Notes: generated from the sequence alone by a model not told the origin. Counted from the stretch's first letter, positions 1 through 6,342 are shown. The stretch is DNA of 13,387 bases from Lachnospiraceae bacterium UBA2860 (GCA_002350625.1 DEFE01000001.1:14226-27612); one strand, 5' to 3'. A program made the numbers and translations.

Positions 1-534
1 AACATCAACAAGATCAAAAAGGCGGATCTCAGGCGCTCGCTCGGTATGGTGCTTCAGGACACGCATCTGTTCACGGCGACCGTGATGGAGAATATCCGCT
101 ACGGGCGGCTTGACGCCACGGACGAGGAGGTCTACGCCGCGGCGCGCCTAGCCAATGCGGACACCTTCATCAGCCGTCTGCCGGACGGATACAACACGAT
201 GCTCCACAACGACGGCGCCAATCTGTCGCAGGGGCAGCGGCAGCTGCTCGCCATCGCGCGCGCGGCGATCGCGGACCCGCCGGTGCTGATCCTCGACGAG
301 GCGACGTCCTCGATCGACTCCCGCACCGAGCACATCGTGCAGGAGGGCATGGACGCGCTTATGAAGGGGCGGACGACATTTGTGATCGCGCACAGGCTGT
401 CGACCGTCCGCAACTCCGACTGCATCATGGTTCTCGAGCAGGGCCGCATCATCGAGCGGGGGACGCACGAGGAACTGATCGCGGAGAAGGGCAAGTACTA
501 TCAGCTGTATACGGGACTCGCGGTGAGCTCGTGA
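1..534 (+). CDS. ABC exporter ATP-binding domain, C-terminal part (5' truncated by window)
   Basis: This is the nucleotide-binding domain end of an MsbA/LmrA-type ABC exporter; the membrane domain and Walker A lie upstream of the window. The reading frame is open from base 1, so the internal ATG at 46 is not a start. Visible motifs, in order: Q-loop (MVLQDTHLF, Gln codon at 55), ABC signature LSQGQRQ (223-243), Walker B VLILDEATSSID (from 283), and H-loop VIAHRLST (His codon at 391). The end is typical: GRIIERGTHEELIAEKGKYY followed by a short tail. The family couples ATP hydrolysis to export of lipids, peptides or drugs; the substrate cannot be told from this part. Such exporters are often encoded as heterodimer pairs, and a partner may lie upstream. 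The stop is followed by only a weak hairpin, so read-through toward the next gene is possible. Confidence 0.95.
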   Translation, partial: NINKIKKADLRRSLGMVLQDTHLFTATVMENIRYGRLDATDEEVYAAARLANADTFISRLPDGYNTMLHNDGANLSQGQRQLLAIARAAIADPPVLILDEATSSIDSRTEHIVQEGMDALMKGRTTFVIAHRLSTVRNSDCIMVLEQGRIIERGTHEELIAEKGKYYQLYTGLAVSS

Positions 535-539
535 AGAAG

Positions 540-566
540 CTGCCGGGAAATAGTTAAAATCGGCAG
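540..566 (+). terminator. weak hairpin after the ABC exporter gene
   Basis: Six-base arms CTGCCG (540-545) and CGGCAG (561-566) are separated by an AT-rich 15-nt loop. No T run follows, so this is a poor intrinsic terminator at best. I see no convincing promoter between it and the next start at 649. Confidence 0.2.
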
Positions 567-648
567 AATATCTGGCAACAGTTTTTAAGACGGGAATCAG
601 GTGGCTTCATTTTGCAGCCGGCGGGAGAGCCGGGGAAAGGCGGAGAAA

Positions 649-1677
649 ATGCTGAAGAACATGAGACGACTGGTACTTCTTGCAGCGGCAGTGCTGATGA
701 TCACCGGGATCCCGGCGGCTGTCGGCGCGGACGACACCTTTATCACGCAGGACACAGCCGCGACGACAACCACGTCGGTGACGATCGCCTGGGTGGATAT
801 CGGACAGTACCTGGTGCAAAGAGGGGATGCGAAGAGCTGTGTCGTGGACAGCTATCAGCTGGAGTGGGGGCTGACGGCAAGCTCGACGCTCGGAACCGTG
901 AAGCTTGCGCCGGCGACGCGCTGGTATACGATCACGGGACTTAAGCCTTCGACAAGGTATCATGTGCGGGTGAAATGGACAGGATCAGGCGTGTGGCCGA
1001 ACGGAAGGAGCTTCATCATAGCTGTTCCCGAGGACGGATTCTCGATGAATGCTTATACGCAGCCGGCGACCGTGTCAAAATTCCTGAAGTATAACTATGG
1101 CCACAATCAAAAAGGACTGCAGGTGACCTGGACGATTCCGGAAAGTGAAAATGCGTATCCGAATTACGAGTATCAGATCGTAAATACCAAAGGGAAAGTG
1201 ATTAAAAGCGGACTCGCCTCAAAGAGCGGCTTCACGTTAAGCTCTTTTAGCGGTTACAAACAGGTGACGAGAATCCGCGTCCGCGGGTACTATAAGTTTT
1301 ACGATTCGGCCACCCAGCTCTACGGCCCCTGGTCCGGCTGGAAAAACCTTGTGCCGCAGCCGATCGTCAGCACGAATACCAAGAAGTACGGCATCATGCA
1401 GAACGGGACGCTGAAGCTGGCATGGAGCCGCGTCGCGGGCGCGAAGTCCTACACGGTCTACGTCTCCGCGAAATCCGGCAAGAGCGGCTTTAAAAAGGTC
1501 GCGACGGTGAAGCAGAAGTCTAAAAAGACCATCACAACGACGATCAATTCATTCAAGGGAGCGGGTTTTAAGGCCTATAAGGACTATTATGTGAGAGTGA
1601 TTGCAAACACGTCCAAGTATGGCAAGAGCGGAAAAGACTACGCCATGAGAGTGTATGCCTACCGCGTCTGGCGCTGA
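649..1677 (+). CDS. secreted fibronectin type III domain protein, copy 1
   Basis: Predicted 342-aa exported protein. The ATG at 649 is preferred over an upstream in-frame GTG at 601 because GGGGAAAGGCGG lies just before it and it opens a textbook signal peptide: MLKNMRR, a hydrophobic core, then AVGA before DDTF. The mature part looks like three FnIII-like beta modules, roughly residues 34-122, 135-225 and 235-335. The last is introduced by LVPQP and is rich in Lys and Tyr. There is no LPXTG motif, lipobox or C-terminal membrane helix, so it is probably released or held non-covalently at the wall. No catalytic domain is visible. The second module (FGYNQKGL-type start, GPWS, LVPQP) is clearly related to the protein at 3336-4331, so these are tandem paralogues. 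FnIII modules commonly bind glycans or proteins; the ligand here is unknown. Confidence 0.85.
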   Translation: MLKNMRRLVLLAAAVLMITGIPAAVGADDTFITQDTAATTTTSVTIAWVDIGQYLVQRGDAKSCVVDSYQLEWGLTASSTLGTVKLAPATRWYTITGLKPSTRYHVRVKWTGSGVWPNGRSFIIAVPEDGFSMNAYTQPATVSKFLKYNYGHNQKGLQVTWTIPESENAYPNYEYQIVNTKGKVIKSGLASKSGFTLSSFSGYKQVTRIRVRGYYKFYDSATQLYGPWSGWKNLVPQPIVSTNTKKYGIMQNGTLKLAWSRVAGAKSYTVYVSAKSGKSGFKKVATVKQKSKKTITTTINSFKGAGFKAYKDYYVRVIANTSKYGKSGKDYAMRVYAYRVWR

Positions 1678-1734
1678 TCGCCGCTGATTCTTGCTGAAAT
1701 AATATTAAAAATTGCGAAATTATGGAATGCAGTC

Positions 1735-1763
1735 TTGCATAGCGAAAACGTTTTCGTTATGAT
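1735..1763 (+). promoter_or_regulatory. SigA-type promoter of FnIII copy 2
   Basis: TTGCAT (1735-1740), a 17-nt spacer and TATGAT (1758-1763) form a good promoter, preceded by an A/T-rich stretch at about 1695-1725 that could act as an UP element. It lies about 70 bases before the start at 1830. The spacer is occupied by a palindrome, listed separately. Confidence 0.7.
1738..1761. promoter_or_regulatory. LacI/CcpA-like operator palindrome inside the promoter
   Basis: A 24-bp palindrome with one symmetric mismatch pair. Its perfect core is CGAAAACGTTTTCG, with a central CG and AAA/TTT half-sites as in LacI/GalR-family operators and catabolite (cre) sites. It fills the spacer and overlaps the ends of the -35 and -10 elements, a position expected to block RNA polymerase. 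That it is an operator, and which regulator binds, is inference. Confidence 0.55.
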
Positions 1764-1829
1764 AGGAAAAAAGGATCTTAGACGTAAAGGCACTGGAAAT
1801 TGATGGGTACTTATGGAGGAGGATCTTAT

Positions 1830-2777
1830 ATGAAGCATAGACTGCACGCAAAGTATCTCTACCTGCTGGGGGTAATGTTCATTCTAATGTTTGCTTTCAC
1901 AGTCAGTGCGGAAGCAGATGTAAAGCAGACAGCCATGCAGGCGTCAGGTATTCCGATCGCCTGGACTGCGCCGACGACCAGCTCTACGATTCTTTCCTAC
2001 AATATTTCTTCAGGGAAGAATTCTTCATCTCTTGTCAAAGTGGCAGATGTGCCGGCAACAACGACGTCTTATGTCGTGCCGGCCCAGCCGGGAAGCGTCG
2101 TTTATATCAAAGTGGCGTATAGCTATAAGAGCTATAGCGGCGTCATCCAGACGAGCGGTTATGTCGGGACCGTCTATGGAAAAACGGCACCGCCGACAGT
2201 CACCGGCGTAAATCAGATCAAATGGTGGAGATTCGCCCTGAGTTCAGATGTGGGTTGGAACCAGGTTGAGAGTGCCGACGGGTACCAGCTGATCTTCAGA
2301 AACAGCAAGGGAAAGATCATTAAGCAGGAAACCACGAAGTTTAACTCGAACAGGGGTTATCTGAACAATGTGAAAAATAATATGGTCTATACGCTTGAGG
2401 TTCGCGCTTTTACGAAATTCAACGGAATGACCTATTATGGCGGCTGGTCTCCGAGAGCGTATCTGTTCACATCCGCCGAGGTGAAGTCTTCCAAGATCAG
2501 CGGTGGCAAACTGAAGGTCACGTGGGCTCCGGTCAACGGCGCGACGGGATATGACATCTATGTGTCCAAGAGCCCGAAGAAGGGATACAAGAAGGTCAAG
2601 ACGGTCAAGGGCGGCAAGAAGAGTTCTGCCACGATCAGCAAGTTTAAGAAGAAGAAGTTTAAGGGCAAGAAGTATTATGTCTATGTCGTGACGCGGAAGA
2701 AGGTCGCCGGCAGGACTTATACGAGTGGCAGTGAGTATTATTGGAAGGTTGGCAATAAGGCGATCCAGTGGCTGTAA
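1830..2777 (+). CDS. secreted fibronectin type III domain protein, copy 2
   Basis: Predicted 315-aa exported protein. The ATG at 1830 has a strong GGAGGAGG site at 1815-1822; a TTG at 1800 and an ATG at 1803 in frame are less likely. The signal peptide is MKHRLHAK, a hydrophobic core, then TVSA before EADVK. Three FnIII-like modules follow at about residues 30-110, 122-215 and 222-308. The third has the pattern typical of clostridial FnIII repeats: WAPVNGATGYDIYVSKS, KKVKTVKGG, then KKYYVYVV. It is strongly basic, with runs of Lys near residues 270-285. No wall anchor is seen. It is more divergent from copies 1 and 3 than those are from each other: its middle module lacks the FGYNQKGL start and the LVPQP linker. 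It has its own promoter with a putative operator and its own terminator, so it appears to be separately regulated. Function unknown; adhesion or matrix binding is a guess. Confidence 0.87.
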   Translation: MKHRLHAKYLYLLGVMFILMFAFTVSAEADVKQTAMQASGIPIAWTAPTTSSTILSYNISSGKNSSSLVKVADVPATTTSYVVPAQPGSVVYIKVAYSYKSYSGVIQTSGYVGTVYGKTAPPTVTGVNQIKWWRFALSSDVGWNQVESADGYQLIFRNSKGKIIKQETTKFNSNRGYLNNVKNNMVYTLEVRAFTKFNGMTYYGGWSPRAYLFTSAEVKSSKISGGKLKVTWAPVNGATGYDIYVSKSPKKGYKKVKTVKGGKKSSATISKFKKKKFKGKKYYVYVVTRKKVAGRTYTSGSEYYWKVGNKAIQWL

Positions 2778-2792
2778 ACTGTACCGTCACAA

Positions 2793-2809
2793 GATGAAGA
2801 TGAGAGCGG
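2793..2809 (+). repeat. 17-bp direct repeat, left copy
   Basis: GATGAAGATGAGAGCGG here matches 3356-3372 at 16 of 17 positions. The two copies flank the AT-richer small-gene module. This copy overlaps the left edge of the terminator. Confidence 0.4.
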
Positions 2810-2834
2810 GACCGGTGACGGTCCCGCTTTTTCT
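2805..2834 (+). terminator. intrinsic terminator of FnIII copy 2
   Basis: A perfect 10-bp stem (AGCGGGACCG at 2805-2814 with 2819-2828) closed by a GTGA loop and followed by a T-rich tract. A strong terminator for the gene ending at 2777. Confidence 0.9.
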
Positions 2835-2872
2835 CTTATATGAATGGGTCCATTGTTTTTGGTGGGGGGGAC

Positions 2873-2901
2873 TGGAGTTGGAGAGAAGCTTTTGGTACAA
2901 T
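2873..2901 (+). promoter_or_regulatory. possible promoter of the small unknown gene
   Basis: A good -10, TACAAT (2896-2901), has a poor -35, TGGAGT (2873-2878), at 17-nt spacing. It follows the terminator and precedes the strong ribosome site at 2941. The rest of 2835-2957 shows nothing else recognisable. Confidence 0.3.
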
Positions 2902-2957
2902 AAGAAAGGTCAGATATCAGACTTCGGAATTTGGATTCCGGGAGGTGAGAACAGATC

Positions 2958-3230
2958 ATGATGTATCCCTATTTGACATTAAACGACGATACGGAGATAA
3001 CACACTCTGAGATGAAAGATGACGGTAGTGTAAAAGTGTATATAGAAACTCCGGATCAAATCGGAGGTTTTCATAGTGCCGTTTGCTGGCTGCCTCAATA
3101 TAGATGGGAAGAAGTGAATGGGTACAGTGATTCCGAAATGCACTTCTTTAATGATCTGATAAGAAATAATGCACATTTAATCATGGAGTTTTCCCGGGAC
3201 GGAGGTATCCTGAATGCCGCAGGAGCTTAG
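2958..3230 (+). CDS. small acidic hypothetical protein, likely partner of the DUF4160-like remnant
   Basis: A 90-aa cytoplasmic-looking protein with a strong GGAGGTGA site (2941-2948). ATG codons at 2958 and 2961 are both possible starts. It begins YPYLTLNDDTEITHS and has FFNDLIRNNAHLIMEFSRDGGI near the end. This resembles, from memory, a family of short hypothetical proteins seen in gut Clostridia; I cannot name a domain. No signal peptide or membrane helix is visible. Its last 17 bases overlap the start of the next small reading frame, which suggests translational coupling. The composition is clearly more AT-rich than the FnIII genes on both sides, consistent with later acquisition. A two-gene toxin-antitoxin-like or regulatory module is possible from the gene arrangement, but nothing in the sequence proves it. 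Confidence 0.7.
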   Translation: MMYPYLTLNDDTEITHSEMKDDGSVKVYIETPDQIGGFHSAVCWLPQYRWEEVNGYSDSEMHFFNDLIRNNAHLIMEFSRDGGILNAAGA

Positions 3231-3330
3231 AATTGGACCCTATTCGGTATATTTCTGGTCCAATGAGAACGATCCTCTGGAACCAATTCATTGGTTAATA
3301 CACTTTGGTGAAATACGTTATTATTGTTAA
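3214..3330 (+). pseudogene. DUF4160-like protein, internally deleted remnant
   Basis: A 38-codon reading frame overlapping the preceding gene. It starts MPQELRIGPYSVYFWSNEND and then PLEPIH, which matches what I know of the start of DUF4160 proteins (a conserved -IGPY-VYFWSNE--PLEP-H- opening). It then jumps to HFGEIRYYC, which matches the usual C-terminus of the same family. Intact members are about 80-100 residues, so roughly the central half is missing while the frame is kept. The junction falls near 3288-3295, inside a short palindrome (AACCAAT-TC-ATTGGTT, 3281-3296). It could be a dead remnant or a very short expressed peptide. Family recognition is from memory, without a profile search. 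Confidence 0.6.
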
Positions 3331-3335
3331 ATGAG

Positions 3336-4331
3336 ATGCAGATAAAGACGACGAGGATGAGGATGAGAGCGGAGGCATGCAGGCCGGAGCATCGCATGTT
3401 CTTCGTGCTGCTTGCGGCTGTGGCGGTGCTGCTTTGTGTACGGCCTGTTTGTGCTGCTTCGGCGGAGATCCGGCAGACGGCGGCCGCACCGGATGAGATC
3501 ACGGTGAGCTGGGAGTATTCGGATGAGGAGGCCGAAAGCGTGACGGACTGCGAAGTGGCCTGTCATGAGGCGGGCAGAACAGAAACGATTGTTTCCGGTT
3601 TGCTTGGCGCCGCTGCCCGAAGCTGTACGCTGAAAGGGCTTGTTCCGGACAAAACATATATCGTCACGCTGACCTGTGAGTGCATCGGCAGTGATACACC
3701 TCGTTTGATGTGCGAGACGGAGGCTAAGACGACGCCGGAGCAGGCGGAGACATATTCGAAATGCCATTTCGGGTACAATCAGAAGGGACTGTTTGTGAAC
3801 TGGAATACTGCATCCGGCCTGGAGGCGAAGGGCCTCTATGAATATGAGATCGCGGATGCGGGCGGAAAGCTTCTGATGACGGGGCAGGTGACGGACCGCG
3901 TCCGCATGGAGCGTTTTCCTTACGCGCACCGGGTGACGAAGATCCGCGTCCGGCCGGTTGCGGTGAACGGGACGGAGACTTTTGCCGGGCCGTGGTCCGC
4001 GTATAGAGGGCTGGTTCCACAGCCGGTGCTGAAAACCGGCCGGCAATACGGCTTCCGGAAGAATAAGCCGATCCTGCTCGGCTGGAACCGGGTGGAAGGT
4101 GCGAAGGAGTACCGGGTCTATATCAAGAAGAAGGGTGAACCGTATAAAAAAGCGGCGGTTGTGAAACAGAAGAAGTCGGGCGTTATTACCGTGACGCTGA
4201 AGAAGTACAGGCAGAAAAAGAATAAGAAAAAGACGGAGTACCGCATTAAGATTGTGACGGTGGCGGCCGGAGGACTCGGCAAAAGCAGTGACAGTATCTG
4301 CTACAGACTGTCATCCCGGGAGAAAAAGTAG
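3336..4331 (+). CDS. secreted fibronectin type III domain protein, copy 3
   Basis: Predicted exported protein of about 331 aa. The start is uncertain: ATGs at 3336, 3357, 3363 and 3396 are in frame and none has both a good ribosome site and a good n-region. The ATG at 3396 has GGAG at proper distance but no positive charge before the hydrophobic core, whereas 3357 or 3363 gives an Arg-rich n-region. The core ends RPVCA before ASAEI. The mature part looks like three FnIII-like modules. The second (FGYNQKGLFVNW, then GPWS and LVPQP) and the third (WNRVEGAKEYRVYIKKK, then a very Lys-rich end) are close relatives of copy 1. No wall anchor or enzyme domain is seen. No clear promoter was found; it starts six bases after the small remnant ends, so it may be expressed with that module. 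Confidence 0.82.
   Translation: MQIKTTRMRMRAEACRPEHRMFFVLLAAVAVLLCVRPVCAASAEIRQTAAAPDEITVSWEYSDEEAESVTDCEVACHEAGRTETIVSGLLGAAARSCTLKGLVPDKTYIVTLTCECIGSDTPRLMCETEAKTTPEQAETYSKCHFGYNQKGLFVNWNTASGLEAKGLYEYEIADAGGKLLMTGQVTDRVRMERFPYAHRVTKIRVRPVAVNGTETFAGPWSAYRGLVPQPVLKTGRQYGFRKNKPILLGWNRVEGAKEYRVYIKKKGEPYKKAAVVKQKKSGVITVTLKKYRQKKNKKKTEYRIKIVTVAAGGLGKSSDSICYRLSSREKK
3356..3372 (+). repeat. 17-bp direct repeat, right copy
   Basis: Right partner of 2793-2809, with one mismatch. It lies at the alternative start codons of FnIII copy 3 (ATG at 3357 and 3363). Confidence 0.4.
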
Positions 4332-4401
4332 CTGCGGGAACCGGATGAAGCGCACGATTCTGACCGGCTGCGGGATCCGGGACAGGATCGGGATGAAGGA
4401 C

Positions 4402-4433
4402 AAAAAAAGGGATCTGCGTCATGCAGATCCCTT
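4402..4433 (-). terminator. intrinsic terminator of the tRNA-Val(GAC) gene
   Basis: Read on the minus strand, an 11-bp stem (4433-4423 with 4417-4407) and a 5-nt loop are followed by seven T (4408-4402). It begins five bases after the tRNA. The hairpin may also stop plus-strand transcription of FnIII copy 3, although no T run follows on that side. Bases 4332-4401 hold nothing else recognisable. Confidence 0.85.
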
Positions 4434-4438
4434 CTTCG

Positions 4439-4511
4439 TGGAACGTACAGGGCTCGAACCTGTGACCTTTCACACGTCAAGCGAATGCTCTCCCAGCTGA
4501 GCTAACGTTCC
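4439..4511 (-). tRNA. tRNA-Val (anticodon GAC)
   Basis: A full cloverleaf reads on the minus strand: a perfect 7-bp acceptor stem GGAACGT/ACGTTCC, D-stem GCTC/GAGC, anticodon stem TTCGC/GTGAA, loop TTGACGT, 5-nt variable loop, T-stem ACAGG/CCTGT with loop TTCGAGC, and A73. The anticodon GAC (plus-strand 4476-4478) reads GUC, and GUU by wobble. CCA is not encoded, so a CCA-adding enzyme must finish the end. The gene is antisense to the surrounding protein genes and has its own promoter and terminator. Confidence 0.95.
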
Positions 4512-4531
4512 ATATCGTGTCAACGAAAGGT

Positions 4532-4560
4532 ATTATAGCACGACTCCGTGGTCTTGTAAA
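4532..4560 (-). promoter_or_regulatory. promoter of tRNA-Val(GAC)
   Basis: On the minus strand, TTTACA (4560-4555), a 17-nt spacer and a perfect TATAAT (4537-4532) lie about 20 bases before the tRNA. Confidence 0.8.
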
Positions 4561-4606
4561 TCGGTTTTTTTCTTTTTGCGATGTGTTCACCGGATCTTTG
4601 CTCTGA

Positions 4607-4634
4607 TTGCTTTTTTTGTCCGATGTGCTATGAT
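4607..4634 (+). promoter_or_regulatory. promoter of the GDPD-PAP2 operon
   Basis: TTGCTT (4607-4612), a 16-nt spacer and TATGAT (4629-4634) lie about 30 bases before the start at 4664. It is divergent from the tRNA promoter about 50 bases away. Confidence 0.55.
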
Positions 4635-4663
4635 GGACAAAGTAATGCTCGCGGGAGATTTTT

Positions 4664-5503
4664 ATGCAGATCGTAGTGATTGTTATCATAGCTGCCGTGG
4701 TGCTCGCATTTCTTGCCATGAATCCGGGTCGCGGAAGACCGGAGGAGATGCGGGCGTTCATGCGGCGGCCCGTCGCGCATCGGGGCCTGCACGACAATAA
4801 GGGAGAGGCGCCGGAAAATTCGATGGCGGCTTACCGCCTGGCGGTGCAGCGCGGCTACGGGATCGAGCTGGATGTCCGGGAGACGAAGGACGGGCAGCTC
4901 GTGACGGTGCACGATCGCAATCTTAAGCGGGTGGCCGGCTGCGACAGGTGCGTGGAGGATCTGACGATCGACGAGATTAAGGCACTGAAGCTCTTTGGTT
5001 CTGAGGAACGCATCCCGCGTTTTGCGGATGTGCTCGCGATGGTGGGCGGGCGCGTGCCGATCGTCATGGAGATCAAGGGGGACACGCTCGACATGGCGCT
5101 GCAGACGTCTGAAAAAGCGGCGCAGCTTCTCGACAGTTATGCAGGCAAAAGCAGCGTGTGCATGGAATCCTTCCATCCGGCGGCGGTCTGGTGGTACCGG
5201 AAGCACCGGCCGGAGATGCTGCGCGGGCAGCTGTCGGAGCGCTTTCAGGGATTCGGGCCGCACATGAGTGCGGCGCTCGTACCGGTGAGCTTTCTTATGA
5301 CGAACTTCCTTACGCGGCCGGATTTCATCGCTTATAATCTCAGGCACCGCGGGCTCCTGCGCTTCCGCATCCAGCGGCATCTCTTTCGCGCCGTCTGCGC
5401 GGCGTGGACCGTGCGGAGCCAGAAGCAGATGGACGAGGCGGCGGATGATTTTGACATTTTCATCTTTGAGGGGTTTGAACCGCGGGAAGATGGACACGTA
5501 TAA
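4664..5503 (+). CDS. membrane-anchored glycerophosphodiester phosphodiesterase
   Basis: A 279-aa protein of the GDPD family, which splits glycerophosphodiesters into glycerol 3-phosphate and an alcohol. The start has GGGAG at 4653-4657. Residues 2-19 form one hydrophobic segment, so the enzyme is probably anchored in the membrane. Family motifs are clear: AHRG at 38-41 (His39, Arg40), PEN at 50-52 (Glu51), IELDV at 67-71 (Glu68, Asp70), DGQLVTVHD at 76-84 (His83) and MEIKGD further on. These residues carry catalysis and the metal ion in known members. Later parts are less conserved, with CMESFHPAAVWWYRKHRPE the usual GDPD pattern near strand 6. The next gene begins nine bases after the stop, so the two form an operon, pointing to turnover of glycerophospholipid or glycerol-phosphate polymers at the envelope. 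Confidence 0.9.
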   Translation: MQIVVIVIIAAVVLAFLAMNPGRGRPEEMRAFMRRPVAHRGLHDNKGEAPENSMAAYRLAVQRGYGIELDVRETKDGQLVTVHDRNLKRVAGCDRCVEDLTIDEIKALKLFGSEERIPRFADVLAMVGGRVPIVMEIKGDTLDMALQTSEKAAQLLDSYAGKSSVCMESFHPAAVWWYRKHRPEMLRGQLSERFQGFGPHMSAALVPVSFLMTNFLTRPDFIAYNLRHRGLLRFRIQRHLFRAVCAAWTVRSQKQMDEAADDFDIFIFEGFEPREDGHV

Positions 5504-5512
5504 GGTTTTACC

Positions 5513-6247
5513 ATGATGAAGAAACTGCTATACCCGTTCGCGCGGTGCTCGAAGAGGCACGGCCTTTACCACATCTGGCCGCTGCTCTTTTACATGGCCG
5601 CGTACCTGGTTTATTTTCATATTATTGAGGTGATTCCGCGCTCGTACTACCTGACGATCACGCTGCCGCTTGACCGCGTGATTCCCTTCGTGGAAGTCTT
5701 TGTCGTGCCTTATATGTCGTGGTTCGCTTTTGTCGCGATCGGCATCGCCGGCTGCTATCTCGCGGACCGGGATACTTACGACTCTCTGGCGACGAGCCTC
5801 ATGCTGGGGATGACGACATTTTTGTTTGTCTCGACCTTCCTGCCGAACAGGCAGCCGCTCCGGCTCATCGAGATGCCGCGGGACAATGTCTTCACGCGCA
5901 TGATTGCGCAGCTGTGGAAGACCGACACGCCGACCAACGTGTGGCCGAGCATCCATGTCTTTAATACGGCGGCTGTGGAAATGGCAATTCTGAAATCGAA
6001 CTTCAGGCTCTTCAGGAAGACCGGGTTCCGGATCGTGCTCACGGTCTGGTCCGTGCTCATCATCCTGTCGACGGTGTTTATCAAGCAGCACTCGGTGTTC
6101 GACATGATCACGGCGCTGCTGCTCATCGCGGTCTGCTATTTCCGCATCTACCGCGAAAATGCCGCCTTCCGGTTTGAGAAGTGGGATGCGTTCGCCTTGC
6201 GTTTTGAGGCGGAGGCGAGCGGGGAACCGCCGGACGCGCCGGCGTAA
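5513..6247 (+). CDS. PAP2-like membrane phosphatase
   Basis: A 244-aa multi-pass membrane protein related to type 2 phosphatidic acid phosphatases. Hydrophobic segments are visible at about residues 24-42, 60-83, 92-110, 172-190 and 198-212. The PAP2 signature is reduced but recognisable: PNRQPLR (111-117; Arg113, Pro115) for the first part, WPSIHVFNT (144-152; His148) in place of PSGH, and IKQHSVFDM (190-198; His193, Asp197) for the third. This PSxH plus HSxxD form is common in phosphatases of clostridia. The likely role is dephosphorylation of a lipid phosphate, such as phosphatidic acid or an undecaprenyl-type carrier, or head-group exchange. It is co-transcribed with the GDPD gene upstream. 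The ribosome site is weak (AAGGTTT), so translation may depend on the upstream gene. The end is hydrophilic and GC-rich. Confidence 0.8.
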   Translation: MMKKLLYPFARCSKRHGLYHIWPLLFYMAAYLVYFHIIEVIPRSYYLTITLPLDRVIPFVEVFVVPYMSWFAFVAIGIAGCYLADRDTYDSLATSLMLGMTTFLFVSTFLPNRQPLRLIEMPRDNVFTRMIAQLWKTDTPTNVWPSIHVFNTAAVEMAILKSNFRLFRKTGFRIVLTVWSVLIILSTVFIKQHSVFDMITALLLIAVCYFRIYRENAAFRFEKWDAFALRFEAEASGEPPDAPA

Positions 6248-6263
6248 AGAAGGGCACAAAAAA

Positions 6264-6335
6264 TGGACGGTACAGGGCTCGAACCTGCAACCCCTCACAC
6301 GTGAAGCGAGTGCTCTCCCATTGAGCTAACCGTCC
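6264..6335 (-). tRNA. tRNA-Val (anticodon CAC)
   Basis: A complete minus-strand cloverleaf: a perfect 7-bp acceptor stem GGACGGT/ACCGTCC, D-stem GCTC/GAGC, anticodon stem CTCGC/GTGAG, loop TTCACGT, T-stem GCAGG/CCTGT with one G-U, loop TTCGAGC, and A73. The anticodon CAC (plus-strand 6301-6303) reads GUG only, fitting a GC-rich genome. CCA is not encoded. Six T follow the 3' end directly on its own strand (6263-6258), which may help termination. It shares long identical tracts with the tRNA at 4439-4511. Confidence 0.95.
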
Positions 6336-6342
6336 GTCGAAG

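Noticed and set aside
2725..2961. Plus-strand 78-codon frame with an internal MKMRAGPV start
   Set aside because: It runs through the strong terminator at 2805-2834 and has no ribosome site.
3232..3264. ATTGGACC/GGTCCAAT inverted repeat (arms 17 nt apart) as an operator or terminator
   Set aside because: It lies within the DUF4160-like reading frame and has no T run or promoter next to it; likely chance.
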